Assembly: GCF_007992175.1 (NCBI RefSeq) | Contig: NZ_BJZT01000040.1 | Coordinates: 1-64,000 of the forward strand | DNA from: Methylobacterium haplocladii | GTDB taxonomy: Bacteria > Pseudomonadota > Alphaproteobacteria > Rhizobiales > Beijerinckiaceae | Length of the DNA: 64,000 nucleotides | Direction of reading: 5' to 3' | Shown: piece after piece, positions 1 through 9,297 of the stretch | Numbering within the stretch: position 1 is the stretch's first letter | Layout: every line of letters starts with the position of its first letter | Made by a program: the position numbers and the translations under genes | The notes under the pieces: model-generated | The model's database searches: none | Told to the model about the DNA's origin: nothing | Seen by the model: only the letters and a program-made list of their open reading frames with translations

Positions 1-1
1 C

Positions 2-3000
2 GCGCTTGGCGCCTTCGTCGCAGCTTCGGCGCGGCGGGGACGGGCGCGGCGCAACCGGAGCTACGCCATCGCGGCGGCGCTCGTCCTCGTCTTCGCCGGG
101 CTCTCGGTCGCCGCAGGACTCCAGCGCAACGAGGCCGTGGTGCAGCGCGCCGTCGCCGAGGAGCAGCGGGCGACGGCCCAGGCGGAGACGCGGCGGGCGG
201 AGAGCGAGACGCTCCGCGCCAACGACGGCGAACGCGACGCCAGGCAGGAGAAGGTCGAGGCGGATCGCCAGCGCGGCATCGCGACCGAGCAGTCGCGTCT
301 GGCCCGGTTGCGTGAAGAGGAAGCCCGAAGCGGCAAGGCCGAGGCCGAGCGCCGGACGGTCGAAGCCGTTCAGGCCCGCGAGGCCGGCCTGACAGCCGAG
401 TCGCTCACCCTCGCCAACCTGTCCCGGCGCCTGACCGACGAGGGCCGGGTCGACCTCGCCCAGGCGACGGCCCTGGAAGCCATGCCGCGCAGCCTCGATC
501 CGCCCGACCGGCCCGTGGTCGGCCTCGCCTTCGAGGCGTTCAAGCGAGCGAGCCAGTTCGATCCGGTCCTGGCGCAATGGACGGCTCGCGACGGCCGCAA
601 TCCGATTTCGGTGCTGTTCACGCCCGGCGGACGCGAACTCGTGGTCGGCACCAGCAGCGGATACCTGCTGATCTACGATCTGGAGGAGCGCCGGATCCGG
701 CACCGGGTCTTCATCGCCGCCGACCTCGTCACCGAGCTCGCCCTCAGCACCGACGGAACCCGCGTCGTCGCCTCCGGCAGCAAGCAACCGAAAGTCGTCG
801 AGATCGCCACCGGCAGGGTCGTCTACACGCTGCCCGAAAGCGAGACGCGCTACTACAAGACGGCCGTCTTCACGGCCGACGGCCGCTTTCTCGTGGCCGG
901 GGCCGCCAACAACACCATCACCGTGCTCGATGCGCAGACCGGCCAGCGCATCCGGACCATCAAGGGTCCGGATTTCGAGGCCGGCTACGAGCGATACCGC
1001 GCCCTCACCGGCAACACCGACGGCGCCGACCCCATCGTCACGGCCGTCCAGAGCGGGATCCATTCGCTCTCCGGCGGAGCGACGCTCGTGGCCGTCAGCC
1101 CGGATTCGACGCTGATCGCGAGCGCCGGGCCGGCGGATTCCATGTCCGCCGTCAGGCTCTACGACCTCGCCACCGGCCAGCCAGTCGCGGAGCTGCTCGG
1201 CCATCGCAAGCCGATGGGATTTCTCGCGGGCGTGACCGGGCTGACCTTCAGCCGGGACGGCAGCCTGCTCGTGTCCGGAAGCGACGACGGGACCGCCCGG
1301 ATCTGGGACGTGCGGACGAAGACCGTCCGGCACGTCCTCAACGGCTGGTCGCCGGTCACCGCCGTCGACCTGAACGGAACCCGCCTGCTGACGGCGCACC
1401 AGGACGGGTCGGCCCGGCTGTGGAACATGGAGGACGGCTCGCAGATCGCCCTGCTCCACGGCCATGCGCACGCCATCACCTTCGCGCGGTTCAGCCCCGA
1501 CGGCGACATCGTCGCGACCACATCGTGGGACAATTCCGCGAGGCTCTGGTCCGGGCACACGGGCGCACCGCTGGCGACCGTGCCGGGAAACGGTGTGTTC
1601 CACGAGGTCGCCTTCGCCGACGACGGCAAGCGGCTCGCGACCGTCTCGCGCGACGGGCAGGTGCGGCTTCTGCGATCGGAATCGCCGGGGAACGCGATCC
1701 TGCGACGGCCTGCCACCGATGGGCGAGCGATTGCGGGAACCTTACCCGAGCTGAGCGCCATCGATCCGGCCGTCCATCTCGGCTTCAGCCTGGACGGAAC
1801 CCGAGTGGTCACGACGAGCCCCGAATACGACAAGCTCGCCCTGTGGGATCTCGAACGCCGCGCCTGGTTGGGCGACGTCGAGGGCAAGCGCTTCGCCCAT
1901 CGCCGACCCGACACCACAGAGATCGCAACCTACAGGACACCGCTGAAGCCGGGATTTCCAGCCGTCGAAATGCAGCCGGACGGGTCCGGACGTTGGGTCC
2001 TGCCGCGCGATCCCGAGAACGAGGGTCCGTTCCGCCGGCGGAACGAGCGATCGATCTACGATTTCGACTGGGTCGTCCGCGGCGACGGAAAGCGCGCCAT
2101 CGGCGTACCGGACTGGGTCGATCCGGACGTGAAGTCCGAGATGCTCGGCTCGCGTGACAAGCATCCGCTCAAGCTGATCGATACCGAATCGCGAAAGGGG
2201 CTCGCCGATCTCGTCGTCGACGGCTGGACGGGGAGCGCACGGTTCACCCGCGACGGTGCGAAAGTGATCGCGCGGCTGAACACGCCGAAAGAGTGGAGAA
2301 GCGACGACGGCCGCCGTTTCGCCGTCTGGGATGCGGGTACCGGAGCCTTCCTGGGCGCCTCACCGGACATCGACCGAGACACCGACCTGTTCGATCCGTC
2401 ACTCGACGGGCGCTTCGTGGCCATTGCAAGACAAGGTCAGTTCTGGGTCACGGTGTTCGACACGACCCAAGGGTGGCGTCGCTGGGACACTTATCTCGAC
2501 GACGAGATCACGGCCATCGGCCTGTCGAACGGCGGTGCCTTTCTCGCGGTCGGCACCCTGCACGGTCGCGTCGAGGTCATCGATACCCGCCGCGCCTTCA
2601 CGACGGTCGCCTCGGCACAGCCCTCGCAGAAGGCCATCCGCAGGGTCGTCATCTCGGAAGACGACAGGCTGGTCGCCGCCGCCGACGAGATCGGTACCGT
2701 CACGGTGTCGAGCCGCGAGAACGGCACGCTGCTTTCGGAGGCCAGGCTGGCGAAGCCGCCGCGCGTCATGCGCTTCTCGCCGCAATCGGACAGGCTCGTG
2801 TCGCTTCTGGCCGACGGGTCGCTGCACGTCCTGACGGACGGCTTCGGCAAGTGGGACATCGGGACCGACGCGGACATCGTGGATTGGGGGCACGGCAATG
2901 GTGCGTCCTCCCTCTCGCCCCTCGATCGCATACGCCTGAACATCGCCTCGGACGGCCGCCGCCGGCCGGACGGTGCGATCCGGACACCCGTGCCTCCCGC

Positions 3001-3781
3001 TCCGCTTGCCCTGCCGCGGTCCGCCGCGCGCGTCGCCCGGTCTCCCGCGCTCGCGCGATGCGATCTCGCGGCCGGAGATCCGCTCGACCGCGACCGCCAG
3101 GCGGATGTCGCCTCGCGTCCGATCGCTGACCCCGCGGCGGCGCTGGGCGCCTGCGATGCGGCCCTCAACGAGGCGCCGACGGATCGGCTACTGCGATACC
3201 AGCGCGGCAGGGCGCTGCTGGCGCTCGGGCGGCGTGCGGAGGCCCTGCTCGCGTTCCGCGAAGCCGCGCAGGCCGGACACGCGGCGGCGATGTGGACCTT
3301 GAGCCGAAACCTCTCGGATACGGCGGAGGCGTTGCCGGAGATGGGTACGGCGGCGGACTGGCTTGCCCGCGCCGTCGCCGCAGGCGATACGAGCGCGCTC
3401 AGTTTGCGGGCTCGGGAACTCGCGGAGACCGCCGACAGCGATGCGGCCCTGACCGAGGCATTCCGCTACGGCTTCGCCGCCGTGAACGTGCGTCCCGCCA
3501 CGATGGTCTTCCTCCTCGGCACCGACATCGAGACCGCGCGGGCCGTCACAGGGTGGCGCCGGCGTGCCCTGCGGCTCTACGAGATCGGTCTCGCCCTGGC
3601 GGAGACCGAGACGGAGGCTCCGCCCAGTCGCGAAGAGCCCTGGCGCGCGACCGCGATCGAGAACCTGCGCAACCACGTCCGCGTCATGCCGAAGACGGAG
3701 GTGATCGCGATGCGCAGGGACGCCGTGCGGTTCGTCCAGGCGGCGTTCCTGCAGGGCCGGACCGATCCGCCGAAGCCGTGA
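2..3781 (+). CDS. Membrane-anchored coiled-coil/WD40/TPR protein, STAND-like C-terminal part (5' truncated)
   Basis: The reading frame is open from the first base of the window, so the N-terminus lies outside it; about 1259 residues are visible. Residues 21-42 form a hydrophobic membrane segment preceded by Arg-rich positive charges. A long charged, Ala/Glu/Arg-rich coiled coil (about 45-150) follows. Then come many WD40 blades, for example SGSDDGTARIWDV, TAHQDGSARLWN and TSWDNSARLW. The last ~200 residues look like TPR/Sel1 repeats. This order (transmembrane helix, coiled coil, WD40) is typical of the C-terminal half of bacterial nSTAND or caspase-like signalling proteins, whose NTPase or effector domain would lie upstream of the window. 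It ends 51 bases before the convergent patatin gene. The domain calls are from sequence; the STAND assignment is inference because the diagnostic domain is not visible. Confidence 0.75.
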   Translation, partial: ALGAFVAASARRGRARRNRSYAIAAALVLVFAGLSVAAGLQRNEAVVQRAVAEEQRATAQAETRRAESETLRANDGERDARQEKVEADRQRGIATEQSRLARLREEEARSGKAEAERRTVEAVQAREAGLTAESLTLANLSRRLTDEGRVDLAQATALEAMPRSLDPPDRPVVGLAFEAFKRASQFDPVLAQWTARDGRNPISVLFTPGGRELVVGTSSGYLLIYDLEERRIRHRVFIAADLVTELALSTDGTRVVASGSKQPKVVEIATGRVVYTLPESETRYYKTAVFTADGRFLVAGAANNTITVLDAQTGQRIRTIKGPDFEAGYERYRALTGNTDGADPIVTAVQSGIHSLSGGATLVAVSPDSTLIASAGPADSMSAVRLYDLATGQPVAELLGHRKPMGFLAGVTGLTFSRDGSLLVSGSDDGTARIWDVRTKTVRHVLNGWSPVTAVDLNGTRLLTAHQDGSARLWNMEDGSQIALLHGHAHAITFARFSPDGDIVATTSWDNSARLWSGHTGAPLATVPGNGVFHEVAFADDGKRLATVSRDGQVRLLRSESPGNAILRRPATDGRAIAGTLPELSAIDPAVHLGFSLDGTRVVTTSPEYDKLALWDLERRAWLGDVEGKRFAHRRPDTTEIATYRTPLKPGFPAVEMQPDGSGRWVLPRDPENEGPFRRRNERSIYDFDWVVRGDGKRAIGVPDWVDPDVKSEMLGSRDKHPLKLIDTESRKGLADLVVDGWTGSARFTRDGAKVIARLNTPKEWRSDDGRRFAVWDAGTGAFLGASPDIDRDTDLFDPSLDGRFVAIARQGQFWVTVFDTTQGWRRWDTYLDDEITAIGLSNGGAFLAVGTLHGRVEVIDTRRAFTTVASAQPSQKAIRRVVISEDDRLVAAADEIGTVTVSSRENGTLLSEARLAKPPRVMRFSPQSDRLVSLLADGSLHVLTDGFGKWDIGTDADIVDWGHGNGASSLSPLDRIRLNIASDGRRRPDGAIRTPVPPAPLALPRSAARVARSPALARCDLAAGDPLDRDRQADVASRPIADPAAALGACDAALNEAPTDRLLRYQRGRALLALGRRAEALLAFREAAQAGHAAAMWTLSRNLSDTAEALPEMGTAADWLARAVAAGDTSALSLRARELAETADSDAALTEAFRYGFAAVNVRPATMVFLLGTDIETARAVTGWRRRALRLYEIGLALAETETEAPPSREEPWRATAIENLRNHVRVMPKTEVIAMRRDAVRFVQAAFLQGRTDPPKP

Positions 3782-3832
3782 TGCCGCCGCGCAGCAGGGA
3801 CACGCGGCGGGACTCCCAAAGCAGCGATCCGG

Positions 3833-5002
3833 CTAAGGGAACAGGTGTTCCGCCTTGATCTGCAAGGCGGCGGCGCGCCGTCCGAGGGCGTAGTCGTCCG
3901 GGATGTTCGCGGGATCGTCCATCAGCTGGAGGCGGGCGACCTGCACCGGGTCGATGTCGACGCCGAGTTCGCGCTTGAGCCAGTCCTGCTCCAGCCGCAC
4001 GTCGTAGCGCAGGAATCGGAACTGGTTGCCGAATTGCGGCACCTGCGGACCGAGGTCCCCGACCTCGGAATTGATCGGCCACGGTGTCGGGGACTGGCCG
4101 AGCCAGGTCATCATGGTGAGCGTCAGCAGTTCGGAATCCGCGATCTGAGCCGCCAGTGCCTTGACCGCGAGGCCGATCGCACCGGAGCGCCGGGCCTGGG
4201 CGGCGGACAATCGCGACCGGAACGAGCCGGTGCCGACCGACACGATCGTGAGGTTGTCCGGCCCCAGCCTCCAGTCGAGGCCGAAGCCCGGCAGGACGGC
4301 CATCATCAGGGCGGCGAGCGATGGGTTGTTGTGCGGGGTCAGGCTGCCGTCGAGGAAGAGGCCGCCCGGCGTTCCGTCGACGATGTCGATCAGCTCCGGG
4401 TCGAAATAATGCGGGGCCGCCGTGCTGGCGCGAACCACCTTGGCCAGCTTGAGGTGCCTGTTTCCGATGAACGATCCGTCTGCCGGCGTCTCCCAGAAGG
4501 CGGAACGGGGATTGTTGGCTAGGATCCAGGTGCTGCCGGTATCCATCCGCTTGATGATGATGCACAGGCCGGTCCGCAGATCGTCCGTCCCCAGGGTGCG
4601 ATCCGCCATCACGGCGTCGAGTTCGGCCGCGAGGACCTTGGCGTCGAACTTCGCCTGGAGCCCCAGAATGCGGAATCGTGGCCGGCGGAAGATGCGCGGA
4701 CCGATCCGTTCGTAGAGGGCACGCACGTCGGCCGCGCGATACCCCAGGGCAAGCGCTGACGCGATGATCGCGCCGGTGGACGTCCCTGCGATCAGGTCGA
4801 ACCAGTCGCAGAGCCGGACCGGACGGCCTTCGGCACGCTCGATCACGGCTTCGATCTCTTCGAGAAACGCGATGGTGATGGCGCCCCGGACGCCACCGCC
4901 GTTCAGGGCGAGGATGCGCTTGGGACCCGACCCGAACAGGTGTGGGTCCCGCCCCGCATCCGGCGCCGGCCGGCCGACTACGCCCACATCGTCACGGCTC
5001 AC
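3833..5002 (-). CDS. Patatin-like phospholipase
   Basis: Predicted lipid acyl hydrolase of the patatin family, which uses a Ser-Asp dyad. The protein (389 aa from the chosen start) has the oxyanion-hole loop GGGVRG at about 35-40, the nucleophile elbow GTSTG at 73-77 and the dyad aspartate in LFLDGS at about 218 (DGS rather than the commoner DGG). No signal peptide is seen, so it should act in the cytosol or at the inner membrane face. I chose GTG at 5002 because AGGAGA lies about 6 bases before it and it overlaps the preceding gene by only 11 bases. An ATG at 5074 would add 24 residues and an 83-base overlap. The tight overlap with the upstream TrkA-N/RyR gene implies one operon and a joint function. 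Patatins are common membrane-damaging effectors in prokaryotic immune systems; that role here is inferred from context. Confidence 0.88.
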   Translation of the reverse strand: MSRDDVGVVGRPAPDAGRDPHLFGSGPKRILALNGGGVRGAITIAFLEEIEAVIERAEGRPVRLCDWFDLIAGTSTGAIIASALALGYRAADVRALYERIGPRIFRRPRFRILGLQAKFDAKVLAAELDAVMADRTLGTDDLRTGLCIIIKRMDTGSTWILANNPRSAFWETPADGSFIGNRHLKLAKVVRASTAAPHYFDPELIDIVDGTPGGLFLDGSLTPHNNPSLAALMMAVLPGFGLDWRLGPDNLTIVSVGTGSFRSRLSAAQARRSGAIGLAVKALAAQIADSELLTLTMMTWLGQSPTPWPINSEVGDLGPQVPQFGNQFRFLRYDVRLEQDWLKRELGVDIDPVQVARLQLMDDPANIPDDYALGRRAAALQIKAEHLFP

Positions 5003-7046
5003 CGGCGTCTCCTGCGCGAGTCTCGGCTGCGGGGTCGACGCAGCCGTCGGTCCGCTCGCGCAGGCGGGCGACATCCTCCGCTGCGAGCCCGGCCGGACCG
5101 GCGCTTCGCGTCGGCGGCGGTCCGAGGAATTGCAGCGTGACGTTCGGGATCGACACGGCGCGCAAGGCCAGCGGCCACGCGGCGGCCTCGGTCAGATCGA
5201 GGGCGAGGACGAGATGCTCGCCGCCCTCCGGAGCGAAGCGGTCGAGGATCGCGGCGGCGGCCTCGGGGGCTCGCGGGTCGACCCGGACCACGCGCTCCCG
5301 CCGGATCTCGCGGCCGACACGCGCCAGGATCGCGGGGATACGCGCGACCACGGTGCGGACCTGGTCCTGCACCGCCGATGGCAGATCCGCCCATTCCACC
5401 AGCGCCGGATGCCGGAAGCATAGGTCGTCGCGCTTCTTGCCGTACTGCCAACCGGCCAATCGCCGCTCGGCGAGCCAGCGCCCATGCTCGGCCGTGGCGA
5501 TCGTCTCCAGATCCTGCTGGGAGAGGTCGTAACACCGCGGCTCCACGGCCGGGCACGAGCGCAGGCCTGCCGCCCGGAGCTTGAATTCGAGGTGGTCGGC
5601 GAACAGGCGGTTCGAGCGCCGGAACAGTTCGGGCAGCGCGATCCAGGGCTGCCGGCTCGGCCCGTCTCCGGGCTGGCCGTCCAGCGTATCGAGATAGGCC
5701 TCGTGGCTGGCGCGCGCCAGCACGTCGACATCGCCATCGGCGATGACGCCCGCGGCCAGGAGCTCGGACCGGTCGCCGAACGGCACCAGCCGATCGGGCA
5801 GCAGGTCGTTGCCCTGTGCGCGGGCGAGGATGTCGCCGAGCTTGCGCCGCTCGGCGGTACGGACGAAGACCGGGATGGCGAGACGGCCCTGGCGATCCAG
5901 CATCTCGCGCGCCTGCGTCGCGACGAACAAGGCCTCCTCATCGTCCGGGATGCAGACGAACACCGCTTCGATCCGGCGGGCCGAAAGCAGGTCCGACAGC
6001 TGCTTGCAGTTCTCGGGCTGATCCGGGGTCAGGTGTGCCTTGACCGGCTCGATCTCGGCGATCGCGTCGGCGCCCGGATGCAGCAGGCGGAACTTGGCCT
6101 CCGCCGCCTCCGCCGCCTTGTCGAGCACGGCGATCCGCAGGCGGCATCCGGGCAGGGCGAAGGCCGTGCGGAGCCCGTGCGCCACGACCGCGTGACCGAC
6201 ATCGCCGAAGCCGATCACGGCGATGTCGGACCGGGCCGGGCGGCCCGCTGCGAACGCCGCGAAGACGGGCCGCTGAAACAGCAGCCGCGCCGCGACCTCC
6301 GACCGGTTCAAAATCCGGAACTCGACCGCCGCCGAGCCGAGTCCGACGGCGTTCTGGCTGAGAAAGCGCTCGAACAGCCAATCCGCGCGCATTTCCGGCA
6401 CGATCGCGAGCCTGCCGGCGCCGCGAAAGGTCGAGGCGGAGCGCTCCGCGGCAGCGAGCGCGATCTCGAGGTTGGCGGCATCGTTCCCCGTCGCGACCAC
6501 GAGCGCTCTGGCCCGCGGCAGGCCGGCGATGCCCAGCACGGCCGCGGATCTGGCATCGCCCTGGATCGTCGGCGCGCCGGCATCCTCCACCGCAAGCGCG
6601 TTGACGGAGGAGGCGTCGAGATCGACGGTCACCACCCGCTCGCCGGCCTCGCGCAGGCCCTCGGCGATCGCGCGCCCCGTGCTCCCGAGGCCGCAGACGA
6701 TGACATGGCCGCGGCTGCGCCGGGCGAAGGCGACCTTGATGTCGCGGCGCAGGCTCTGCAGGAAGAGTTTGGCAGCGGCGAGTACGGCCGCCAGGGGCAT
6801 CAGCCACTGCGCGAAGACGAGCTGCCAGGGGTCCTTGCCGAAGCCGAAACTGCCGCGGCCGCGCACGAGATCGAACGATTTGCCGACCTGCTCCAGCGTG
6901 GACGGCCGCACGCACGGCTCGCCGACGCAATGCTGATCGAAGCCCCAAAAGGCGAGACCGAATGCGAGCGCGGCGAAGGGCGCGAGCGCGAGCCAGGAGC
7001 TGTTCCTGAACTGACTGCCGCCCCGGGTGCTCGACGCCTGAGCCAT
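4992..7046 (-). CDS. Two-Rossmann TrkA-N membrane protein with C-terminal RyR domain
   Basis: A 684-residue protein. Two hydrophobic segments (about 17-36 and 73-96) bracket a loop with two Cys residues, resembling the membrane part of an ion-channel-like protein. A TrkA-N Rossmann domain follows, with GLGSTG at 119-124, and a second nucleotide-binding domain with GFGDVG at 279-284. The region from about 440 to 575 contains EHGRWLAERRLAGWQYG, a hallmark of the RyR (ryanodine-receptor repeat) domain in bacteria. ATG at 7046 is preceded by GGAAGGTGG; an upstream in-frame start would add 28 low-complexity residues with no better ribosome site. The gene is first in a two-gene operon with the patatin. 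TrkA-N domains bind NAD(H) or nucleotides, and prokaryotic RyR domains are thought to sense nucleotide-like ligands, so a ligand-gated membrane sensor is a reasonable but unproven role. Confidence 0.8.
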   Translation of the reverse strand: MAQASSTRGGSQFRNSSWLALAPFAALAFGLAFWGFDQHCVGEPCVRPSTLEQVGKSFDLVRGRGSFGFGKDPWQLVFAQWLMPLAAVLAAAKLFLQSLRRDIKVAFARRSRGHVIVCGLGSTGRAIAEGLREAGERVVTVDLDASSVNALAVEDAGAPTIQGDARSAAVLGIAGLPRARALVVATGNDAANLEIALAAAERSASTFRGAGRLAIVPEMRADWLFERFLSQNAVGLGSAAVEFRILNRSEVAARLLFQRPVFAAFAAGRPARSDIAVIGFGDVGHAVVAHGLRTAFALPGCRLRIAVLDKAAEAAEAKFRLLHPGADAIAEIEPVKAHLTPDQPENCKQLSDLLSARRIEAVFVCIPDDEEALFVATQAREMLDRQGRLAIPVFVRTAERRKLGDILARAQGNDLLPDRLVPFGDRSELLAAGVIADGDVDVLARASHEAYLDTLDGQPGDGPSRQPWIALPELFRRSNRLFADHLEFKLRAAGLRSCPAVEPRCYDLSQQDLETIATAEHGRWLAERRLAGWQYGKKRDDLCFRHPALVEWADLPSAVQDQVRTVVARIPAILARVGREIRRERVVRVDPRAPEAAAAILDRFAPEGGEHLVLALDLTEAAAWPLALRAVSIPNVTLQFLGPPPTRSAGPAGLAAEDVARLRERTDGCVDPAAETRAGDAGEP

Positions 7047-7280
7047 GCCACCTTCCGCAACCCGAAGAGAGGATGGACACCGTCCGCCCCGACGACGATC
7101 TCCGACCACGCCGTCACCCGGTTGGAGCAACCCACACGGTGAGGGCCGTCAGACCCGTGGTACGCCCGTGCCATTTACCGTAAACCGCACGGACCTGTAC
7201 TCCGGTGCGACGGCTGTCCCAGGTTTATCGCGGTTCTTTCCTCCCACCACGGGCCGGGATAGCCGATGAGGAGGTAGAAC

Positions 7281-9260
7281 CTGCCGCTTCACGACCACAC
7301 CTCGTCAGCCGACGCGGCATCGGCGGTTCCGCCGCGCCCCGTCCTCGCCCTGCGCATCGGCGTCACCGGCGCCCGCGACCTCGACGAACGGCCGGCGGAG
7401 ACGCAGGCCGAGATCCGGCGCCAGGTCCGATCGGTCCTGGAGGCCGTGCGGGATCAGGCCCGGTCCATCGACGGCGAGACCGGGGCGCGCGCCGTCTACG
7501 GGGCCGAGCGGGAGCGGCCGAGGCTACGGCTGCTGTCGCCCCTGGCCGAAGGTTCAGACCGCCTCGTGGCGGAGATCGCCCTGGAGCTCGGTTACGAGCT
7601 CGACGTCGCGCTGCCGTTTGCGCGCGCGGACTACGCGAAGGATTTCACGGACGGCGCGAGCCGCGCGGCCTTCGAGCGTTTTCTCGGCCCGGACACCGCA
7701 CCGGCCGCCTACCTCGCCTTGGACGGCGGACGGGGCGACGACGAGGCCCGCAGCTACGAGGCGGTGGGCCGTCTCGTGGTGCGCAACTGCGACCTCCTGA
7801 TCGCGGTCTGGGACGGGAGACCGGCGAAGGGCCGGGGCGGAACCGCCGACATCGTCCGGTTTTCCGCGCGGTTCGGGCCTCCGATCTGGTGGATCGACGC
7901 GACGGCGGCGGCACCGGTGCGGTTCATCCAAACTCCCGCGGACCTGCGCTCCCCGGACCGGGCGCCGCAGGCTGAGGCTGCCGCGAGCCTCCTGGCCGGG
8001 ATGATCCGCTCGGTGCTGCTCCCGCCGCATTCCCGTCGCCACCAGCACAGCCTGATCGGCCGCACCCTGCACGCGCTGCACGGCAGAGGGCGTCGCAAGC
8101 CGCTCCGGCACGATGGGCATTCGGAACCGCAATCCGATCCGAACGCAGCGGGCACGGCCGGAGCCGACGATCCGCTCCACGCTTATCTCAATGACCGCCA
8201 ACAACCGGAGAATCCGTTCTGGCGCCTGTACGGCTGGGGCTATCGTGCGATCGGTGGAGCGCGGACCGTACCTCGGCCGCCTCCGACGCCGGTTCCGCCG
8301 GGCCCGAGCGCCTATTGGGAAGCCCTGTACCGGCCTGCCGACCGCGCCTCGACGGATTACGGCAACCGCTACCGGTCGTCCTACCTGTGGATCTTCGTCC
8401 TGGCGACCTTGGCGGTGGCCAGTGCCGTCCTGGCCCTCGCCCACGAGCCGATCAAGCTCGCGGCGACCACGGTCGAGATCCTGCTGCTGCTCGCGATCCT
8501 CGGGCTGGTCGCGACGAACGAGCGCCGCAACTGGCACGGACGCTGGATCGCCTGCCGGCTCCTGGCGGAACTCTGCCGCAAGCAGGGCGCCCTCGCCGCT
8601 TTGGGCTGGAGCCTGCCGCCGCCGAACCTGAGCCGCAGCCTGTACGCCGCCGTTCCCGAGCATGCGGAGCACGCGCCGCCGGAGGCCTGGGTCGGCTGGT
8701 ATTTCGGCGCCGCCCTGCGCGCGGCGCCGCTGCCGGCCGGCGACTTGCTTGGCGAACGCCTGGCGGCCATCCGCGAGTACCTGCGCGTCTCGCTGGTGCA
8801 AGAGCAGCAGCTCTATCATCTCGACCGCCGCATGCGCAGCCGGCGGGTGGGCCGGTGGCTCGTTCAGGCCGGCGAATACGCCTTCCTCGCGACGCTGATC
8901 CTGGTCGTCGCCAAGCTCGTGCTGGTCGCGGCATCCGCCGGGCACGGAACCGGCGATCACGCGCATGAACTTCACGGCCTTATCGTCCTCCTCGGCTCGC
9001 TCGCGGCCGTATTGCCCGCCGTCTCCGCGGCGTTCGTCGGCATCCGCGCCTATGCCGAGCTGGAGCTTCTGGAACAGCAATCGGCCCGCATGATTCGTGT
9101 GATGGACGCCGCTGGCGCCCGGATCGACGCCCTGAACCTCGCCCGGCCCCTCGCCTCGCAGGATCTTGCCGCCGAGGTATTCGAGGTTTCGTCGGAGATG
9201 CTTCAGGATGTCGGTGGCTGGGCCGACCTGTTCCGCGTCAAGGCCGTCGAGGCCGGATGA
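7281..9260 (+). CDS. SLOG-SLATT-like membrane protein, probable CTG start
   Basis: The N-terminal part (about 22-206) is a SLOG-type Rossmann fold: LRIGVTGARDLDE, then SPLAEGSDRLVAEIAL, then NCDLLIAVWDG with GGTADIV. The C-terminal half has two pairs of transmembrane helices (about 368-387, 395-412, 530-552, 566-588) with conserved basic and aromatic segments between them, matching the SLATT/DUF4231-type 2TM effector layout. SLOG domains bind or make nucleotide-derived signals, and SLATT domains are predicted membrane pores. The first ATG/GTG/TTG in frame is GTG 7446, which would remove the first beta strand and glycine loop of the SLOG domain. The frame is open back to 7278, and CTG at 7281 sits seven bases after a perfect AGGAGG, so I start it there. 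It is divergent from the TrkA-N/RyR-patatin operon with about 235 bases between. Confidence 0.78.
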   Translation: MPLHDHTSSADAASAVPPRPVLALRIGVTGARDLDERPAETQAEIRRQVRSVLEAVRDQARSIDGETGARAVYGAERERPRLRLLSPLAEGSDRLVAEIALELGYELDVALPFARADYAKDFTDGASRAAFERFLGPDTAPAAYLALDGGRGDDEARSYEAVGRLVVRNCDLLIAVWDGRPAKGRGGTADIVRFSARFGPPIWWIDATAAAPVRFIQTPADLRSPDRAPQAEAAASLLAGMIRSVLLPPHSRRHQHSLIGRTLHALHGRGRRKPLRHDGHSEPQSDPNAAGTAGADDPLHAYLNDRQQPENPFWRLYGWGYRAIGGARTVPRPPPTPVPPGPSAYWEALYRPADRASTDYGNRYRSSYLWIFVLATLAVASAVLALAHEPIKLAATTVEILLLLAILGLVATNERRNWHGRWIACRLLAELCRKQGALAALGWSLPPPNLSRSLYAAVPEHAEHAPPEAWVGWYFGAALRAAPLPAGDLLGERLAAIREYLRVSLVQEQQLYHLDRRMRSRRVGRWLVQAGEYAFLATLILVVAKLVLVAASAGHGTGDHAHELHGLIVLLGSLAAVLPAVSAAFVGIRAYAELELLEQQSARMIRVMDAAGARIDALNLARPLASQDLAAEVFEVSSEMLQDVGGWADLFRVKAVEAG

Positions 9261-9297
9261 GGCTCGAAGAGCCGTCGATGTGTCCGTCCCCGTCCCG

